Shown: positions 16,021 to 24,000, numbered from the stretch's first letter. The stretch: DNA of 60,525 nucleotides from Gracilibacteraceae bacterium (GCA_031266805.1 JAISAH010000025.1:1-60525); one strand, 5' to 3'. Notes: generated by a model not told the origin, from the letters alone. Translations and numbers: made by a program.

Positions 16021-17212
16021 CCGGCCGCTCGGTCTCCGCGGGGGTTTCCGGGTGCAGAGCCGCTGCTATCGCCGCTTGGCGTCTGGCTTTTTTCGTCCGC
16101 AGCCACGCCCGCAGGACCAGCGCCGCGATCAGCAAAATGATGAGAACAGGCAAGGCGTAGCCCAGAAGGACCACGACGCCGTTGAACCCGTTCCAGGCCA
16201 TGCTCACGGTCTTGATCACCGCGTTTTTAGCCGCTTCCAGCGTGCGGGAAAACGATACGGGCTGCCAGGGATCCGTTACCGCGACGTCTGTGCGTTGCTG
16301 CGTCAGTTCCAGATTCACTTCCGAATAAGTGAGTTTGCTGTCCCAATACTTGAGTTGGCCGGCCAGCGACTCTTTTTCCCGGCGCACTTCGTTGAGCGCG
16401 TTTTCGATCATGATCATTTCCTCCACGGTCTCCGCGGCGGAAAAAAACTCCAGATAGCGATCCTCCTGGGCTTGCCAGGATTTGAGCCGGCTGTCCGCGT
16501 CCATATATTGCTCGGTTATATCATTGGAATAAATATACTTATCGGTAACCGTGCCCCATGTGGCGAGCGAATCGGCGAAAGCGGCGAACTCCGTCGCCGG
16601 GACGCGTAAATTCAGCGAACCGTACTGCCAGTAATCCTGATTGTTCTGGCGCGAACCGGAGACGTACCCGCCCAGTTCCCGCGCCCGCGCTTCCAGGCTG
16701 CGCATGGCTTCGGCGACGTTATCGACGCGCAGCTGAGCGTCCAGCGTGTATATTATTTTATCTGCGCGCGGCGCTTCCTCAGGGCTGACCGCGCCGCCTC
16801 CGGCGGCTCCGGCCACGTTTTCGGCTCCATATCTCGCCTCTCCCGCATCCTTGTCATAAGCCGCCGTATCCTCATAGGCAATGTCAGCCTGCGCCATCGC
16901 CATCGGCGCCTCCGCCGCCCCCCCGGCGGCCATCCCGCCATAAGCGTTAGAGACGGCGCTCTCAAGCGGGGCGCGGGTCAGGTTGATCAGAGCGGCGCAA
17001 ACAAGGACCAGCACGGCGGCCGCTATAATATAGCGGAGCCTCGGCATTTTTTTCCATACGGGTCTAGGCGCCGCCGGCTTTTGCGTCAAGTCCCGCGTTT
17101 TAGCGCGAACGCGCTCTCTAACTGTTTCATCCGCTTCCAGTCCGGCAAAAAAACGCGCGGCGCGCTCGCCGTCCCCGTCTTCCCGCCACAGGTTCAATTC
17201 TTTGTCGTCCAT
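16001..17212 (-). CDS. DUF4349 membrane protein, likely sigma-factor partner
   Basis: A 403-residue protein. The first 60 residues are cytoplasmic, charged and followed by a transmembrane helix (about 63-82, IIAAAVLVLVCAALI). After an Ala/Gly-rich linker, the extracellular DUF4349 domain runs from about 155 to 335 with long coiled-coil-like helices (ENALNEVRREKESLAGQL). A second membrane helix (about 350-372) is followed by a basic tail. It lies 13 nt downstream of the ECF sigma factor, as membrane anti-sigma factors do. It lacks the HxxxCxxC zinc motif of ZAS anti-sigma factors. DUF4349 proteins are known as envelope proteins of unknown function; the anti-sigma role is inferred. Confidence 0.8.
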   Translation of the reverse strand: MDDKELNLWREDGDGERAARFFAGLEADETVRERVRAKTRDLTQKPAAPRPVWKKMPRLRYIIAAAVLVLVCAALINLTRAPLESAVSNAYGGMAAGGAAEAPMAMAQADIAYEDTAAYDKDAGEARYGAENVAGAAGGGAVSPEEAPRADKIIYTLDAQLRVDNVAEAMRSLEARARELGGYVSGSRQNNQDYWQYGSLNLRVPATEFAAFADSLATWGTVTDKYIYSNDITEQYMDADSRLKSWQAQEDRYLEFFSAAETVEEMIMIENALNEVRREKESLAGQLKYWDSKLTYSEVNLELTQQRTDVAVTDPWQPVSFSRTLEAAKNAVIKTVSMAWNGFNGVVVLLGYALPVLIILLIAALVLRAWLRTKKARRQAAIAAALHPETPAETERPDAGADS

Positions 17213-17225
17213 ATCATCGCCTCCA

Positions 17226-17720
17226 CTAAACCGACGCTGTTTCCTGTTCCCAAGCCCGGCGAAAATTCTGTTTGGCTCTGTACAGCAGGCTGTCGACCGC
17301 CTGCGGGGTCACCGCCATCACCTCCGCGGTTTCTCTGGCGCTCAAGCCCTCTATCAGCCGAAATTCAATCACGGCTACCTGGTTTTCCGGCAGCCCGGCG
17401 AACACATTGCGGATAGCGAGCGAATCAGGCACGGTTTCCGCCGGGTTCAGCCCGTCCGGTATAAGCGCCGGTTCTTCTCCCAGCGGCGCCGTCGTCTGTT
17501 TGCGGCGGCGGTAATATTCCGCCACATGACGGGCCGTTATTTTCAGCGCCCAGGTCTTCAGGGAGCTTTTACCGGCAAACCCGCCGCTGGCTTTCCATAT
17601 GCGCGCCATGGCCTCCGCTGTCACATCTTCCGTTTCCGCGGCCGGGACACGCAGGCGGATATAGCGGTAAACAGCCGGAAACAGCACGTCATAGATTTGG
17701 CCGAATAAGTTGCTGTCCAT
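17226..17720 (-). CDS. ECF-type RNA polymerase sigma factor
   Basis: A 164-residue sigma-70-like factor. Region 2 (about 5-70) includes FPAVYRYIRLRV and the DVTAEAMARIW segment; region 4 (about 105-160) includes LPENQVAVIEFRLIEGLSARETAEVM, a helix-turn-helix. No domain 1 or 3 is present, as in ECF factors. ATG at 17720 follows GGAAGGAGG. It heads a two-gene unit with the DUF4349 membrane protein, which probably holds it at the membrane. Its target promoters were not identified. Confidence 0.9.
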   Translation of the reverse strand: MDSNLFGQIYDVLFPAVYRYIRLRVPAAETEDVTAEAMARIWKASGGFAGKSSLKTWALKITARHVAEYYRRRKQTTAPLGEEPALIPDGLNPAETVPDSLAIRNVFAGLPENQVAVIEFRLIEGLSARETAEVMAVTPQAVDSLLYRAKQNFRRAWEQETASV

Positions 17721-17816
17721 TCGGAGCCTCCTTCCTATGCGTCATATATATAGTCGCACCAAAGACGCGGAATCTGACGCCGCGCCGCAAAAAAATCCTC
17801 ACAGCAGAACTAACTT

Positions 17817-18071
17817 CTAATCAGCGCTCTCCAAGGCCGCGAGGACGGCGCGCGCCAACTGATCCGGGCAGGAAGTCCCCCGCCCTTCGCAATCGATGTC
17901 CTTGATTTTCGCCACAAGACGCTCGGCCGGCAATCCCTCCGCCAGCGCCGCCACGGCTTGCAGATTGCCCTGACAGCCTCCCCGGAAGCGCACGCCGCTC
18001 ACGGTTTGCCCGTCCAGATCAAATGAGACCTCTGTCGCGCATGTGCCGCGCGTTTTATAACTGTATCGCAT
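17817..18071 (-). CDS. TSCPD-domain protein (TIGR03905 type)
   Basis: An 84-residue protein with the TSCPD domain also found at the C-terminus of some ribonucleotide reductases. Conserved cysteines are in TRGTCATEV, RGGCQGN, DIDCEGRGTSCPDQLA; the last is the TSCPD motif. It likely binds a metal. Start at 18071 follows AAGGAGGTT. An open frame continues upstream but overlaps the cyclo-ligase gene and is not conserved. Function of the stand-alone family is unknown. Confidence 0.88.
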   Translation of the reverse strand: MRYSYKTRGTCATEVSFDLDGQTVSGVRFRGGCQGNLQAVAALAEGLPAERLVAKIKDIDCEGRGTSCPDQLARAVLAALESAD

Positions 18072-18138
18072 ATAACCTCCTTGGATCCATAAATTATCAT
18101 TTAAGTATATATTTGCCATACATATAATTTTAGCCGGT

Positions 18139-18705
18139 TTAGAGACCCATATAAGATATACTGTTTTCACTGACAAGGCAAGCCAATTTTTGGTCATGCG
18201 GCTCGCAGGGCACTGCTGGTAAAATTTGGAACGAAAAGGCCAGCCCGCCCAGGGCGGCGTCCGGGCGGCGCCGCGGCAGGAAACGGTCATAATAACCGCC
18301 GCCGTATCCCAGACGGTGGCCGGCGAGGTCAAAGGCCAGCCCGGGAGCGAGGATGAGATCCAGGACGTCCGGGGACACGGCAAAGCGGGAAGACCGCGGT
18401 TCTAAAATGCCCAGCGCGCCCGGCGCCAGGTCTCGGGCGAGGGAATGTATCCGGCAGGCGAGCATCCGGCCTTTTTCGATCCGAGGGACGAAAAGCGCGC
18501 GCCCCCCGGCGAGAATAGCCTCCGCTAAGTCTCTCGTTTCCACTTCCGAGCCGACGCTCATGTATAAAAAAACCGATTTGCTCCCGGCAAAAAAGGTACT
18601 TTCCAGGACGCGCGCCGTTATTGACCGGCTTTTTTCCGCGCGTTCCGCGGCCGGCCAGTTATTCCTCCGTTCGGACATCAGTTTTCTTAAAGCTGTTTTA
18701 GGCAA
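18139..18705 (-). CDS. 5-formyltetrahydrofolate cyclo-ligase
   Basis: ATP-dependent conversion of 5-formyl-THF to 5,10-methenyl-THF, which recycles folate. The 188-residue protein has the N-terminal KTALRKLMSERR, the FVPRIEKGRML segment, and the nucleotide/Mg site LILAPGLAFDLAGHRLGYGGGYYDRFL, the strongest family signature. Start is TTG at 18705 with AGAGGG just upstream; an internal ATG (18678) would lose conserved sequence. The TSCPD gene follows after 67 nt. Confidence 0.93.
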   Translation of the reverse strand: MPKTALRKLMSERRNNWPAAERAEKSRSITARVLESTFFAGSKSVFLYMSVGSEVETRDLAEAILAGGRALFVPRIEKGRMLACRIHSLARDLAPGALGILEPRSSRFAVSPDVLDLILAPGLAFDLAGHRLGYGGGYYDRFLPRRRPDAALGGLAFSFQILPAVPCEPHDQKLACLVSENSISYMGL

Positions 18706-18820
18706 TAATACCCTCTACTTCCATAGGAACTGCATCTCTCCCTTTCCAGAGCCGGCAATGTTCCGCAACATTGTAATTTTTACTTTCGTCTTTACAGAAT
18801 AACTTTCAAGCCTGCCGGAT

Positions 18821-18840
18821 AAAACTGCGCGGGCGGTTTT
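18821..18840 (-). terminator. Possible weak terminator after tsaD
   Basis: Arms AAAACTGC and GCGGTTTT pair over 8 positions with one G-U, around a 4-nt loop, and on either strand run into T residues. It lies 95-114 nt downstream of the tsaD stop. The gap 18706-18934 otherwise holds the DnaA-box cluster and a 7-bp CAATGTT/AACATTG palindrome (18757-18774). Confidence 0.3.
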
Positions 18841-18883
18841 TCCACTGCCGGGACCTCAAATCGAACTCCTTTGTCCATGCGCA

Positions 18884-18916
18884 TTATCCACATTATCCAC
18901 AAAAACATGTTGATAA
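18884..18916. promoter_or_regulatory. Cluster of DnaA boxes
   Basis: Two perfect, directly abutting TTATCCACA boxes occupy 18884-18892 and 18893-18901. A third, inverted box with one mismatch, TGTTGATAA, is at 18908-18916. All are the canonical 9-mer bound by DnaA. The site is in the gap between tsaD (downstream end) and the cyclo-ligase gene. No dnaA, dnaN or other origin genes are near, so a DnaA-titrating or regulatory site is likelier than oriC. Confidence 0.55.
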
Positions 18917-18934
18917 CTCTCGTGCAAAGTCCAC

Positions 18935-19975
18935 TTACATTTTTCCATTTTCTTTGTAAAAATCGTGTAAAATAAGCCCGGGAACCGCATTCAAGCGCCA
19001 ATCGGCAAAGGAGGACGCCAAATAACGCCAGTGACCGCACATGGCCACCATCGCTCCGTTATCCGTGCAATAGACCGGCGAGGGATAAACGAAAGCCACG
19101 CCCCGCGCCGCGGTTTCCGCGCGCAGCCGCCGGCGCAGGGCCTGATTGGCGGCCACGCCGCCGCCGAGCGCCAAAGTGCGCACGCCGGTCGCTTCCAGGG
19201 CGGCGACGGTCTTCCGGGCCAGAATATCCACGACCGCCTCCTGAAAAGAAGCGGCCGCGTCGGCGACTCGGAGATCCTCGCCTTTCAGGCGCGCCCGGTT
19301 CAGGGAGTTCAGCACGGCGGATTTCAAGCCGCTGAAACTAAAATCCCAACTGCCCGGCTCCAGCGCGGCCCGCGGAAAAGCGAAGGCAGCCGGGTCTCCG
19401 TCCCGCGCCGCCTGTTCTAAGCGCGGCCCGCCCGGATAACCCAGACCGAGCGCGCGGGCCACTTTGTCAAAAGCCTCGCCGGCCGCGTCGTCCCGCGTGC
19501 GGCCCAGCACCCGGTAGCGCAGATGGCCGGACAGGAGGATGAGATGAGTGTGGCCGCCCGAGACGAGCAGGGCCAGCAGAGGGAACTCCAAATCGGGATG
19601 TTCCAGAAAATTGGCGTAGATATGGGCTTCCAAATGGTTGACGGCGACGAGGGGTTTGCCGGCGGCAAAAGCCATCGCTTTCGCCCCGGAGACCCCGACC
19701 AGCAGCGACCCCACCAGTCCGGGCCCATAGGTCACGGCCACGGCGCTCAGATCGCTGAAGCCGGCGCCGGCCTGGGTCAGCGCCTCCCGCACCACCGGAC
19801 CCAGGCGCAGGCAATGCTCGCGGGAGGCTATTTCCGGCACTACGCCACCGAATACGGCGTGAGTCTCCGTTTGCGAGGAGATGATATGACTTAAAAGGCG
19901 GCGGCCGCCCCGCAGAACCGCCGCCGCCGTTTCATCGCAGCTGGTTTCAATTCCGAGTATCAAAGTGTCGTCCAT
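18935..19975 (-). CDS. tsaD: tRNA N6-adenosine threonylcarbamoyltransferase
   Basis: Transfers threonylcarbamoyl to A37 of ANN-decoding tRNAs (t6A), with TsaB and TsaE. The 346-residue protein begins MDDTLILGIETSCDETAAAV and has the metal-binding HLEAH, the SGGHTHL motif, and VYPSPVYCTDNGAMVA near the C-terminus. Start at 19975; an upstream in-frame start at 20017 would add 14 unconserved residues. It follows rimI, tsaB and tsaE in one direction with a 23-nt gap to rimI. A second Kae1-like gene is at 53260. Confidence 0.96.
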   Translation of the reverse strand: MDDTLILGIETSCDETAAAVLRGGRRLLSHIISSQTETHAVFGGVVPEIASREHCLRLGPVVREALTQAGAGFSDLSAVAVTYGPGLVGSLLVGVSGAKAMAFAAGKPLVAVNHLEAHIYANFLEHPDLEFPLLALLVSGGHTHLILLSGHLRYRVLGRTRDDAAGEAFDKVARALGLGYPGGPRLEQAARDGDPAAFAFPRAALEPGSWDFSFSGLKSAVLNSLNRARLKGEDLRVADAAASFQEAVVDILARKTVAALEATGVRTLALGGGVAANQALRRRLRAETAARGVAFVYPSPVYCTDNGAMVAMCGHWRYLASSFADWRLNAVPGLILHDFYKENGKM

Positions 19976-19998
19976 CTTCACGCCGCTCCGCTCCTCTC

Positions 19999-20448
19999 CT
20001 AAACTAAGACCGCCCACATGACGACGGCGTCTTCGCGGTCGTCCTCATAATAACGCGGCCGGAGCCCTTCCGCCACGAAGCCCAATTTTTGGTATAAAGC
20101 CTGGGCCGCCGTGTTGGAGCGCCGCACTTCCAAAGTCATTTTGCTGATGCCGGCCGGGATCAATTCCGCGATCACGGAGCGAAGCAAAAATTCCCCCCAG
20201 CCCTGCCGGCGGCAATCTTCCCGGATGGCGATATTAGTGATATGCGCTTCGTCAAAGATCAGCCAAACCCCGATGTAGCCGCGCACCTGCCCATCCGCTT
20301 CCAGACAGAAATAGCGGGCCAGTTTGTTCTTGGTGATATCCGCCTTGAGCGATTCCAGCGACCAAGGCCGGCTAAAATTCGCCGTCTCCAGCGCCGCCAC
20401 CGCCGGAACGTCCCGCGGCTCTGCCGGGCGCACCCGCACTTCGCTCAT
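19999..20448 (-). CDS. rimI: Ribosomal-protein-alanine N-acetyltransferase RimI
   Basis: GNAT acetyltransferase of 149 residues, expected to acetylate the N-terminus of ribosomal protein S18. The acetyl-CoA loop is REDCRRQGWGEFLL (R/QxxGxG/A type), preceded by the beta-4 segment AHITNIAI and followed by LEVRRSNTAAQALYQKLGF and RPRYYEDDREDAVVM, both RimI hallmarks. It overlaps tsaB by 4 nt (ATGA at 20445-20448), as in many Bacillota. Confidence 0.94.
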   Translation of the reverse strand: MSEVRVRPAEPRDVPAVAALETANFSRPWSLESLKADITKNKLARYFCLEADGQVRGYIGVWLIFDEAHITNIAIREDCRRQGWGEFLLRSVIAELIPAGISKMTLEVRRSNTAAQALYQKLGFVAEGLRPRYYEDDREDAVVMWAVLV

Positions 20449-21209
20449 GCCTTCGTCTCCGCGGCCCGGCGGCGGACTTCGGCTTCCGGCAGCCGGATAT
20501 AATAAGGTTCGACCTGCCATAAGGGCGGCTCGCCCCCCGGCGCGCCGGGGGGGGCGGGCAGGCCGGCCGCGCCCAGCAGGTACGCGGCCTCCCGGGCCGC
20601 GCACGCTCCGCGCGTCAAAGCGAGCGCTCCGGGCAGCGCGCGCGCCCCCGCGGCCGGCCCGCCCGCCAGGTCCCGGCCGGCTCGCTCCGCGCCTTCGCCG
20701 GCGAGCAATACCGGACCCGGCCGGGCCGCGAGCCGCTCGCCCAAGTCCCGCGTCGCCACGGCCTGCGGCGGCTCTAGGGTCTCGCGCCGCCAAACCGCCG
20801 CCCCGGCCCAGTCCGCCGACTCCCGCCAGCGGTAACGCGCCATATACCACTCGTTTTTGCGCGCGTCCAGCAAAACCACAATATCCTCCGGGCGGCCCCA
20901 ACCGGCCCAGGAGACGATATCCAGCGAACAAAGACCCAGCGCCGGGATCCCCAGGACCTGGGCCATCCCCTGAGCAGTGGCGATGCCGATGCGGATGCCC
21001 GTGAAAGAGCCGGGTCCGCGCGCCACGGCGATAAGTCCCAGATCCGCGGGCTGCAGGCCGCAGACCGCCAAGAGCTGCTCCGTCAGGGGCAGCACCTTTT
21101 CCGAATGCGGTTTTTCCGTCCGGAGGAAACTCTCGCCGGTCAATTGGCCGTCCGCGCTCAAAGACAGGGCCGTCGCCGAGGTGGCGGTATCGATGGTCAG
21201 TATATTCAT
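20445..21209 (-). CDS. tsaB: t6A biosynthesis protein TsaB
   Basis: Inactive Kae1 paralogue that dimerises with TsaD for t6A synthesis. The 254-residue protein has MNILTIDTATSATALSL at the N-terminus and the ARGPGSFTGIRIGIATAQGMA block. The C-terminal half is rich in Ala, Gly and Pro, and longer than in many TsaB. Start at 21209; a longer frame from 21242 adds 11 poorly conserved residues. Overlaps tsaE by 4 nt. Confidence 0.93.
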   Translation of the reverse strand: MNILTIDTATSATALSLSADGQLTGESFLRTEKPHSEKVLPLTEQLLAVCGLQPADLGLIAVARGPGSFTGIRIGIATAQGMAQVLGIPALGLCSLDIVSWAGWGRPEDIVVLLDARKNEWYMARYRWRESADWAGAAVWRRETLEPPQAVATRDLGERLAARPGPVLLAGEGAERAGRDLAGGPAAGARALPGALALTRGACAAREAAYLLGAAGLPAPPGAPGGEPPLWQVEPYYIRLPEAEVRRRAAETKA

Positions 21210-21685
21210 GGCCGCAAAAAAGAGGAGAGTCTTTCTCCCCAATATTCCTCGGCGCAGGACAGCCTGATCCGGCGCGGCTCACTCCCGCCGCCGCTTATTT
21301 CCAGCCGCAGCGCCTCCGGACCCGCCGCCGCCGCGATCAACTCGGGCCATTCCGCCATGACGATCGCGTCCGGGCGGAAAAAACTGTCCGCGCCGATGAT
21401 ATCCGCTTCCTCCGGCCGGGTCAGCCGGTACAGGTCCAGATGGATCAGGCGGATCCGCCGCCCGCCGGCCACGCCCTCATATTCCGCCGCCAAAGTAAAA
21501 GTGGGGCTGACGATCAGCTCCGCGACGCCCAAGGCTCTGCCCGCTCCCTGCACCAGCACCGTTTTGCCGGCGCCGGATTCCCCGAAAAGCAGAACTATAT
21601 CGCCGCCGCGCAGATCGGCGGCGACAGCGGCGCCGAAACGCTCCGTTTCTGCCGCCGAGGGCAGAGAAAAAATCTTTTCAGTCAT
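21206..21685 (-). CDS. tsaE: t6A biosynthesis ATPase TsaE
   Basis: ATPase that resets the TsaB-TsaD complex. The 159-residue protein has the P-loop LFGESGAGKTVLVQG, the SPTFTLAAEYEG segment with its conserved Thr, and LIHLDLYRLTRPEEAD (Walker B-like), then VMAEWPEL. It overlaps the amidohydrolase stop by 8 nt upstream and tsaB downstream by 4 nt. Confidence 0.95.
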   Translation of the reverse strand: MTEKIFSLPSAAETERFGAAVAADLRGGDIVLLFGESGAGKTVLVQGAGRALGVAELIVSPTFTLAAEYEGVAGGRRIRLIHLDLYRLTRPEEADIIGADSFFRPDAIVMAEWPELIAAAAGPEALRLEISGGGSEPRRIRLSCAEEYWGERLSSFLRP

Positions 21686-22925
21686 CGGTCACATCGCGCC
21701 CGCCGATCAAAACCATGGCCGGCGCCGCCGGCAGGGACAGCGGCTCGCCGCGCCAGACCACGATATCGGCGTCCTTGCCGGGGGTCAGAGAACCGAGACG
21801 CGCCTCCACGCCCAATATCCGCGCCGCGTCCAAAGTCAGCGCCTTCAAGGCGCCGGCGTAGGTCATGCCGTGTTTCACCGCCAGCGCCGCGCAAAGCGAC
21901 AGCTGTTCCACCGGCGTCACGCCGTGGTCGGTCATCAGGGCGACCGGCACACCCGCTGCCGCCAGAACGCCGGGGTTGCGCAGATTTTTATCTTTTACCT
22001 CCGGTTTGCAGCGGTTGATCAAAGCGGGGCCCACCACGGCCGGATAACCGGCCGCCGCTAGGATATCGGCTATTTTATGCCCGTCCGTGCAATGCTCGAT
22101 CACCATATCCAGATCAAATTCGCGGGCCACGCGTATCGCGGTCATGATATCATCCGCGCGGTGAGCGTGGGCGCGCAGCGGTATTTTTTTCTCTAGGACC
22201 AGCAACAGATGCTCCATGCCCAAATCGCGCTCCGGCAGCTTATCCGGGTCTTTTTGCCCCTGACGCAGTTTATCCCGGTATGTCTGCGCGTCCACGAAAG
22301 CCTGCCGCAAAAGCGCCGCCGTTCCCATCCGGGTGCTGGGCAATTTCTTTTGCTCCCCGTAAACGGTTTTGGGGTTTTCGCCCAAGGCCGCCTTCAACCC
22401 GGCCGGATCGCGCACGGTCATCTCCTCCACCGTGCGCCCGGCGGTTTTTAACACCGCCCCCGTGCCGCCGATCACATTGGCGCTGCCCGGACAGACAAAA
22501 AGAGCCGTCACCCCGCCGCGCCGCGCGTCGCGAAACGCCTCGTCCTCCGGGTTCACGCCGTCGGTCGCCCGCAGCTCCGGCGTCAGGGGATCCGTGATTT
22601 CGTTGACATCGTCCCCTTCATACTGGAAAATTTCTTCTCCGATGCCGACGTGACAATGCGCGTCAATAAAACCCGGCAGCACGTATTGACCCGCGCAGTC
22701 CGCAATCACGGTCTCCGGCCCGAAAGCCCCCAGACTCATCCCGAGCGCCGCCGCTATCGCCGCCGGGCCGGCCCCCGCCGCCAGAGGTGGGTGCGCGCCC
22801 ACCGCCCGGACGCGTCCCTCCGCTATGAGCACGCTGCCGCTAAAACTGAATTCCCCCCCGTCCATCGGCATTACCGTGCCGTTAGTCAGGCAGATACTTC
22901 TTTGCTCTTTGTTCCTCTCAGCCAA
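21678..22925 (-). CDS. Metal-dependent amidohydrolase
   Basis: A 415-residue TIM-barrel hydrolase of the imidazolonepropionase-like amidohydrolase group. Metal-site motifs visible are GFIDAHCHVG (HxH), LRAHAHRADD, IEHCTDGHK and the final Asp in LMTDHGVT. The beta-sandwich closes with GSLTPGKDADIVVWRGEPL. Start is TTG at 22925 behind GGAGGTG; the nearest GTG leads to a stop at once. Substrate is unknown. It is translationally coupled to tsaE, but no role in t6A is known for the family. Confidence 0.9.
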   Translation of the reverse strand: MAERNKEQRSICLTNGTVMPMDGGEFSFSGSVLIAEGRVRAVGAHPPLAAGAGPAAIAAALGMSLGAFGPETVIADCAGQYVLPGFIDAHCHVGIGEEIFQYEGDDVNEITDPLTPELRATDGVNPEDEAFRDARRGGVTALFVCPGSANVIGGTGAVLKTAGRTVEEMTVRDPAGLKAALGENPKTVYGEQKKLPSTRMGTAALLRQAFVDAQTYRDKLRQGQKDPDKLPERDLGMEHLLLVLEKKIPLRAHAHRADDIMTAIRVAREFDLDMVIEHCTDGHKIADILAAAGYPAVVGPALINRCKPEVKDKNLRNPGVLAAAGVPVALMTDHGVTPVEQLSLCAALAVKHGMTYAGALKALTLDAARILGVEARLGSLTPGKDADIVVWRGEPLSLPAAPAMVLIGGRDVTDD

Positions 22926-23033
22926 AACTCACACCTCCGTTCCGCAGGGCGACGCCGAACATAGACAAGACAGCCGGAAAACGCCGCGGCGGCATCCGGC
23001 TCTCTATCCTATGTAAACGCGGCCCGCACGGTT

Positions 23034-23390
23034 TCAGATTTCCGTGACGCCGAGACTTACCTCGATCGCGACGTCCACACGTTTCATAATATCGTCGCCA
23101 AGCACCGCCACTTTCTCTTTCAGCCGGCTCTTGTCTATTGTGCGGATCTGTTCCGCTAAAATCACCGAGTCTCTTTCCAGACCGCTGTGATTGGCCCGCA
23201 CTTCCACATGCGTGGGCAGTTTGGCTTTGGAGATCTGCGATGTGATAGCCGCCACGATCGTCGTCGGACTGAACTGATTACCCACGTTGTTCTGCACCAC
23301 CAAAACCGGACGCGTTCCGCCCTGTTCGGAACCCACGACCGGATTCAGCTCCGCGTAGTATATTTCTCCGCGTTTAATACTCATTACCAT
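23034..23390 (-). CDS. MazF/EndoA-type endoribonuclease toxin
   Basis: Sequence-specific mRNA interferase of the PemK/MazF family. The 118-residue protein has IKRGEIYYAELNPVVGSEQGGTRPVLVVQN, with the catalytic Arg-Pro and a downstream Ser/Thr, and ends with GDDIMKRVDVAIEVSLGV, close to Bacillus EndoA (NdoA). ATG at 23390 follows GAGG. The antitoxin gene ends 25 nt upstream. Alanine racemase, the usual neighbour in Bacilli, is absent. Confidence 0.93.
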   Translation of the reverse strand: MVMSIKRGEIYYAELNPVVGSEQGGTRPVLVVQNNVGNQFSPTTIVAAITSQISKAKLPTHVEVRANHSGLERDSVILAEQIRTIDKSRLKEKVAVLGDDIMKRVDVAIEVSLGVTEI

Positions 23391-23415
23391 ATATTTTCCT
23401 CGCGATTTAAGTCAA

Positions 23416-23607
23416 TCAACTTTTGTTGGAATATTCAATCTTATTTGCCCAAATAACATCTTCCGGCGCGTTTTCCCGCGCGATACTCAGGTTTATCCCT
23501 GCCATCTCAACGTAGCCCAAGCGCATCCGCTCGCGGTCGCGCTCACTCGGTGAAGCATTTTTTTCCGTTTCCAATGATCCGCCAGTCAATCTGTTGTCGT
23601 TTGGCAC
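23416..23607 (-). CDS. Short EndoAI-like antitoxin lacking the RHH domain
   Basis: A 63-residue protein whose C-terminal half (RMRLGYVEMAGINLSIARE) matches the toxin-binding helix of the EndoAI antitoxin (MRRGYMEMAKINLNIA). The ribbon-helix-helix DNA-binding domain normally found before it is not present in this or other frames. The GTG at 23607 is chosen because AAGGGAGG lies 8 nt upstream. The frame stays open to 23757, but a TTGACA/TATAAT promoter (23744-23773) sits inside that extension, so it is untranslated at least at its 5' end. It probably neutralises the MazF toxin without strong autorepression. Confidence 0.7.
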   Translation of the reverse strand: MPNDNRLTGGSLETEKNASPSERDRERMRLGYVEMAGINLSIARENAPEDVIWANKIEYSNKS

Positions 23608-23743
23608 GAAATCAGCCTCCCTTGTTAAAATAGGCGAAAAGGCCTGTTGCAACATCTCCGCTGTCAGATCCCCCGTTTCGCAGAAACTCCCGTACTCAGG
23701 CATGCGCCGACCCGGCGTCAAATACGCCGCTGGACGCAAGTAT

Positions 23744-23773
23744 ATTATATCGGACACGAAGGTTCTTTGTCAA
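23744..23773 (-). promoter_or_regulatory. Promoter of the antitoxin-mazF pair
   Basis: On the minus strand TTGACA (23768-23773), an 18-bp spacer and TATAAT (23744-23749). Predicted transcription start near 23737, giving a leader of about 130 nt before the GTG at 23607. No obvious palindromic operator overlaps it. Confidence 0.75.
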
Positions 23774-23855
23774 ATAAAAGCGCCATTCTTTTGAGGAAGG
23801 GTGAATTGTAAAAAATTTACAGACCAGAAAAATATGCGTATATTCTTAATAACGC

Positions 23856-23884
23856 TTGCGCGATTAAAAGCGTTATGATATAAT
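23856..23884 (+). promoter_or_regulatory. Promoter of the rimP-nusA-infB operon
   Basis: TTGCGC (23856-23861), a 17-bp spacer and a perfect TATAAT (23879-23884). Confidence 0.7.
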
Positions 23885-23949
23885 AACCATCAGTCGCGCC
23901 GGTCGCGGCGCGAGTTTCGGGGATCGCGGCAGGGAAAAGGTTGGAGTCG

Positions 23950-23969
23950 GAGTGGGGAAATCCCCACTC
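23950..23969 (+). promoter_or_regulatory. Leader hairpin of the rimP operon
   Basis: GAGTGGGG and CCCCACTC arms form a perfect 8-bp stem with a 4-nt AAAT loop, followed by TTTCATTTG. Similar GAGTGGG hairpins precede rimP (ylxS) in many Bacillota. It may be a weak terminator used in autoregulation by NusA, or a stability element. The short T-run makes efficient termination unlikely by itself. Confidence 0.55.
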
Positions 23970-24000
23970 TTTCATTTGTACTACGGAGTTGATTGGCGAC

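Noticed and set aside
18884-18916. Chromosomal replication origin
   Set aside because: Only three boxes, no AT-rich unwinding region of note, and no dnaA, dnaN, gyrB or rpmH nearby.
19999-21282. A 427-codon minus-strand frame that could be read as one fusion protein
   Set aside because: Only its last 149 codons are real (RimI). The first part is the tsaB region in the wrong frame; tsaB has clear family motifs in its own frame.
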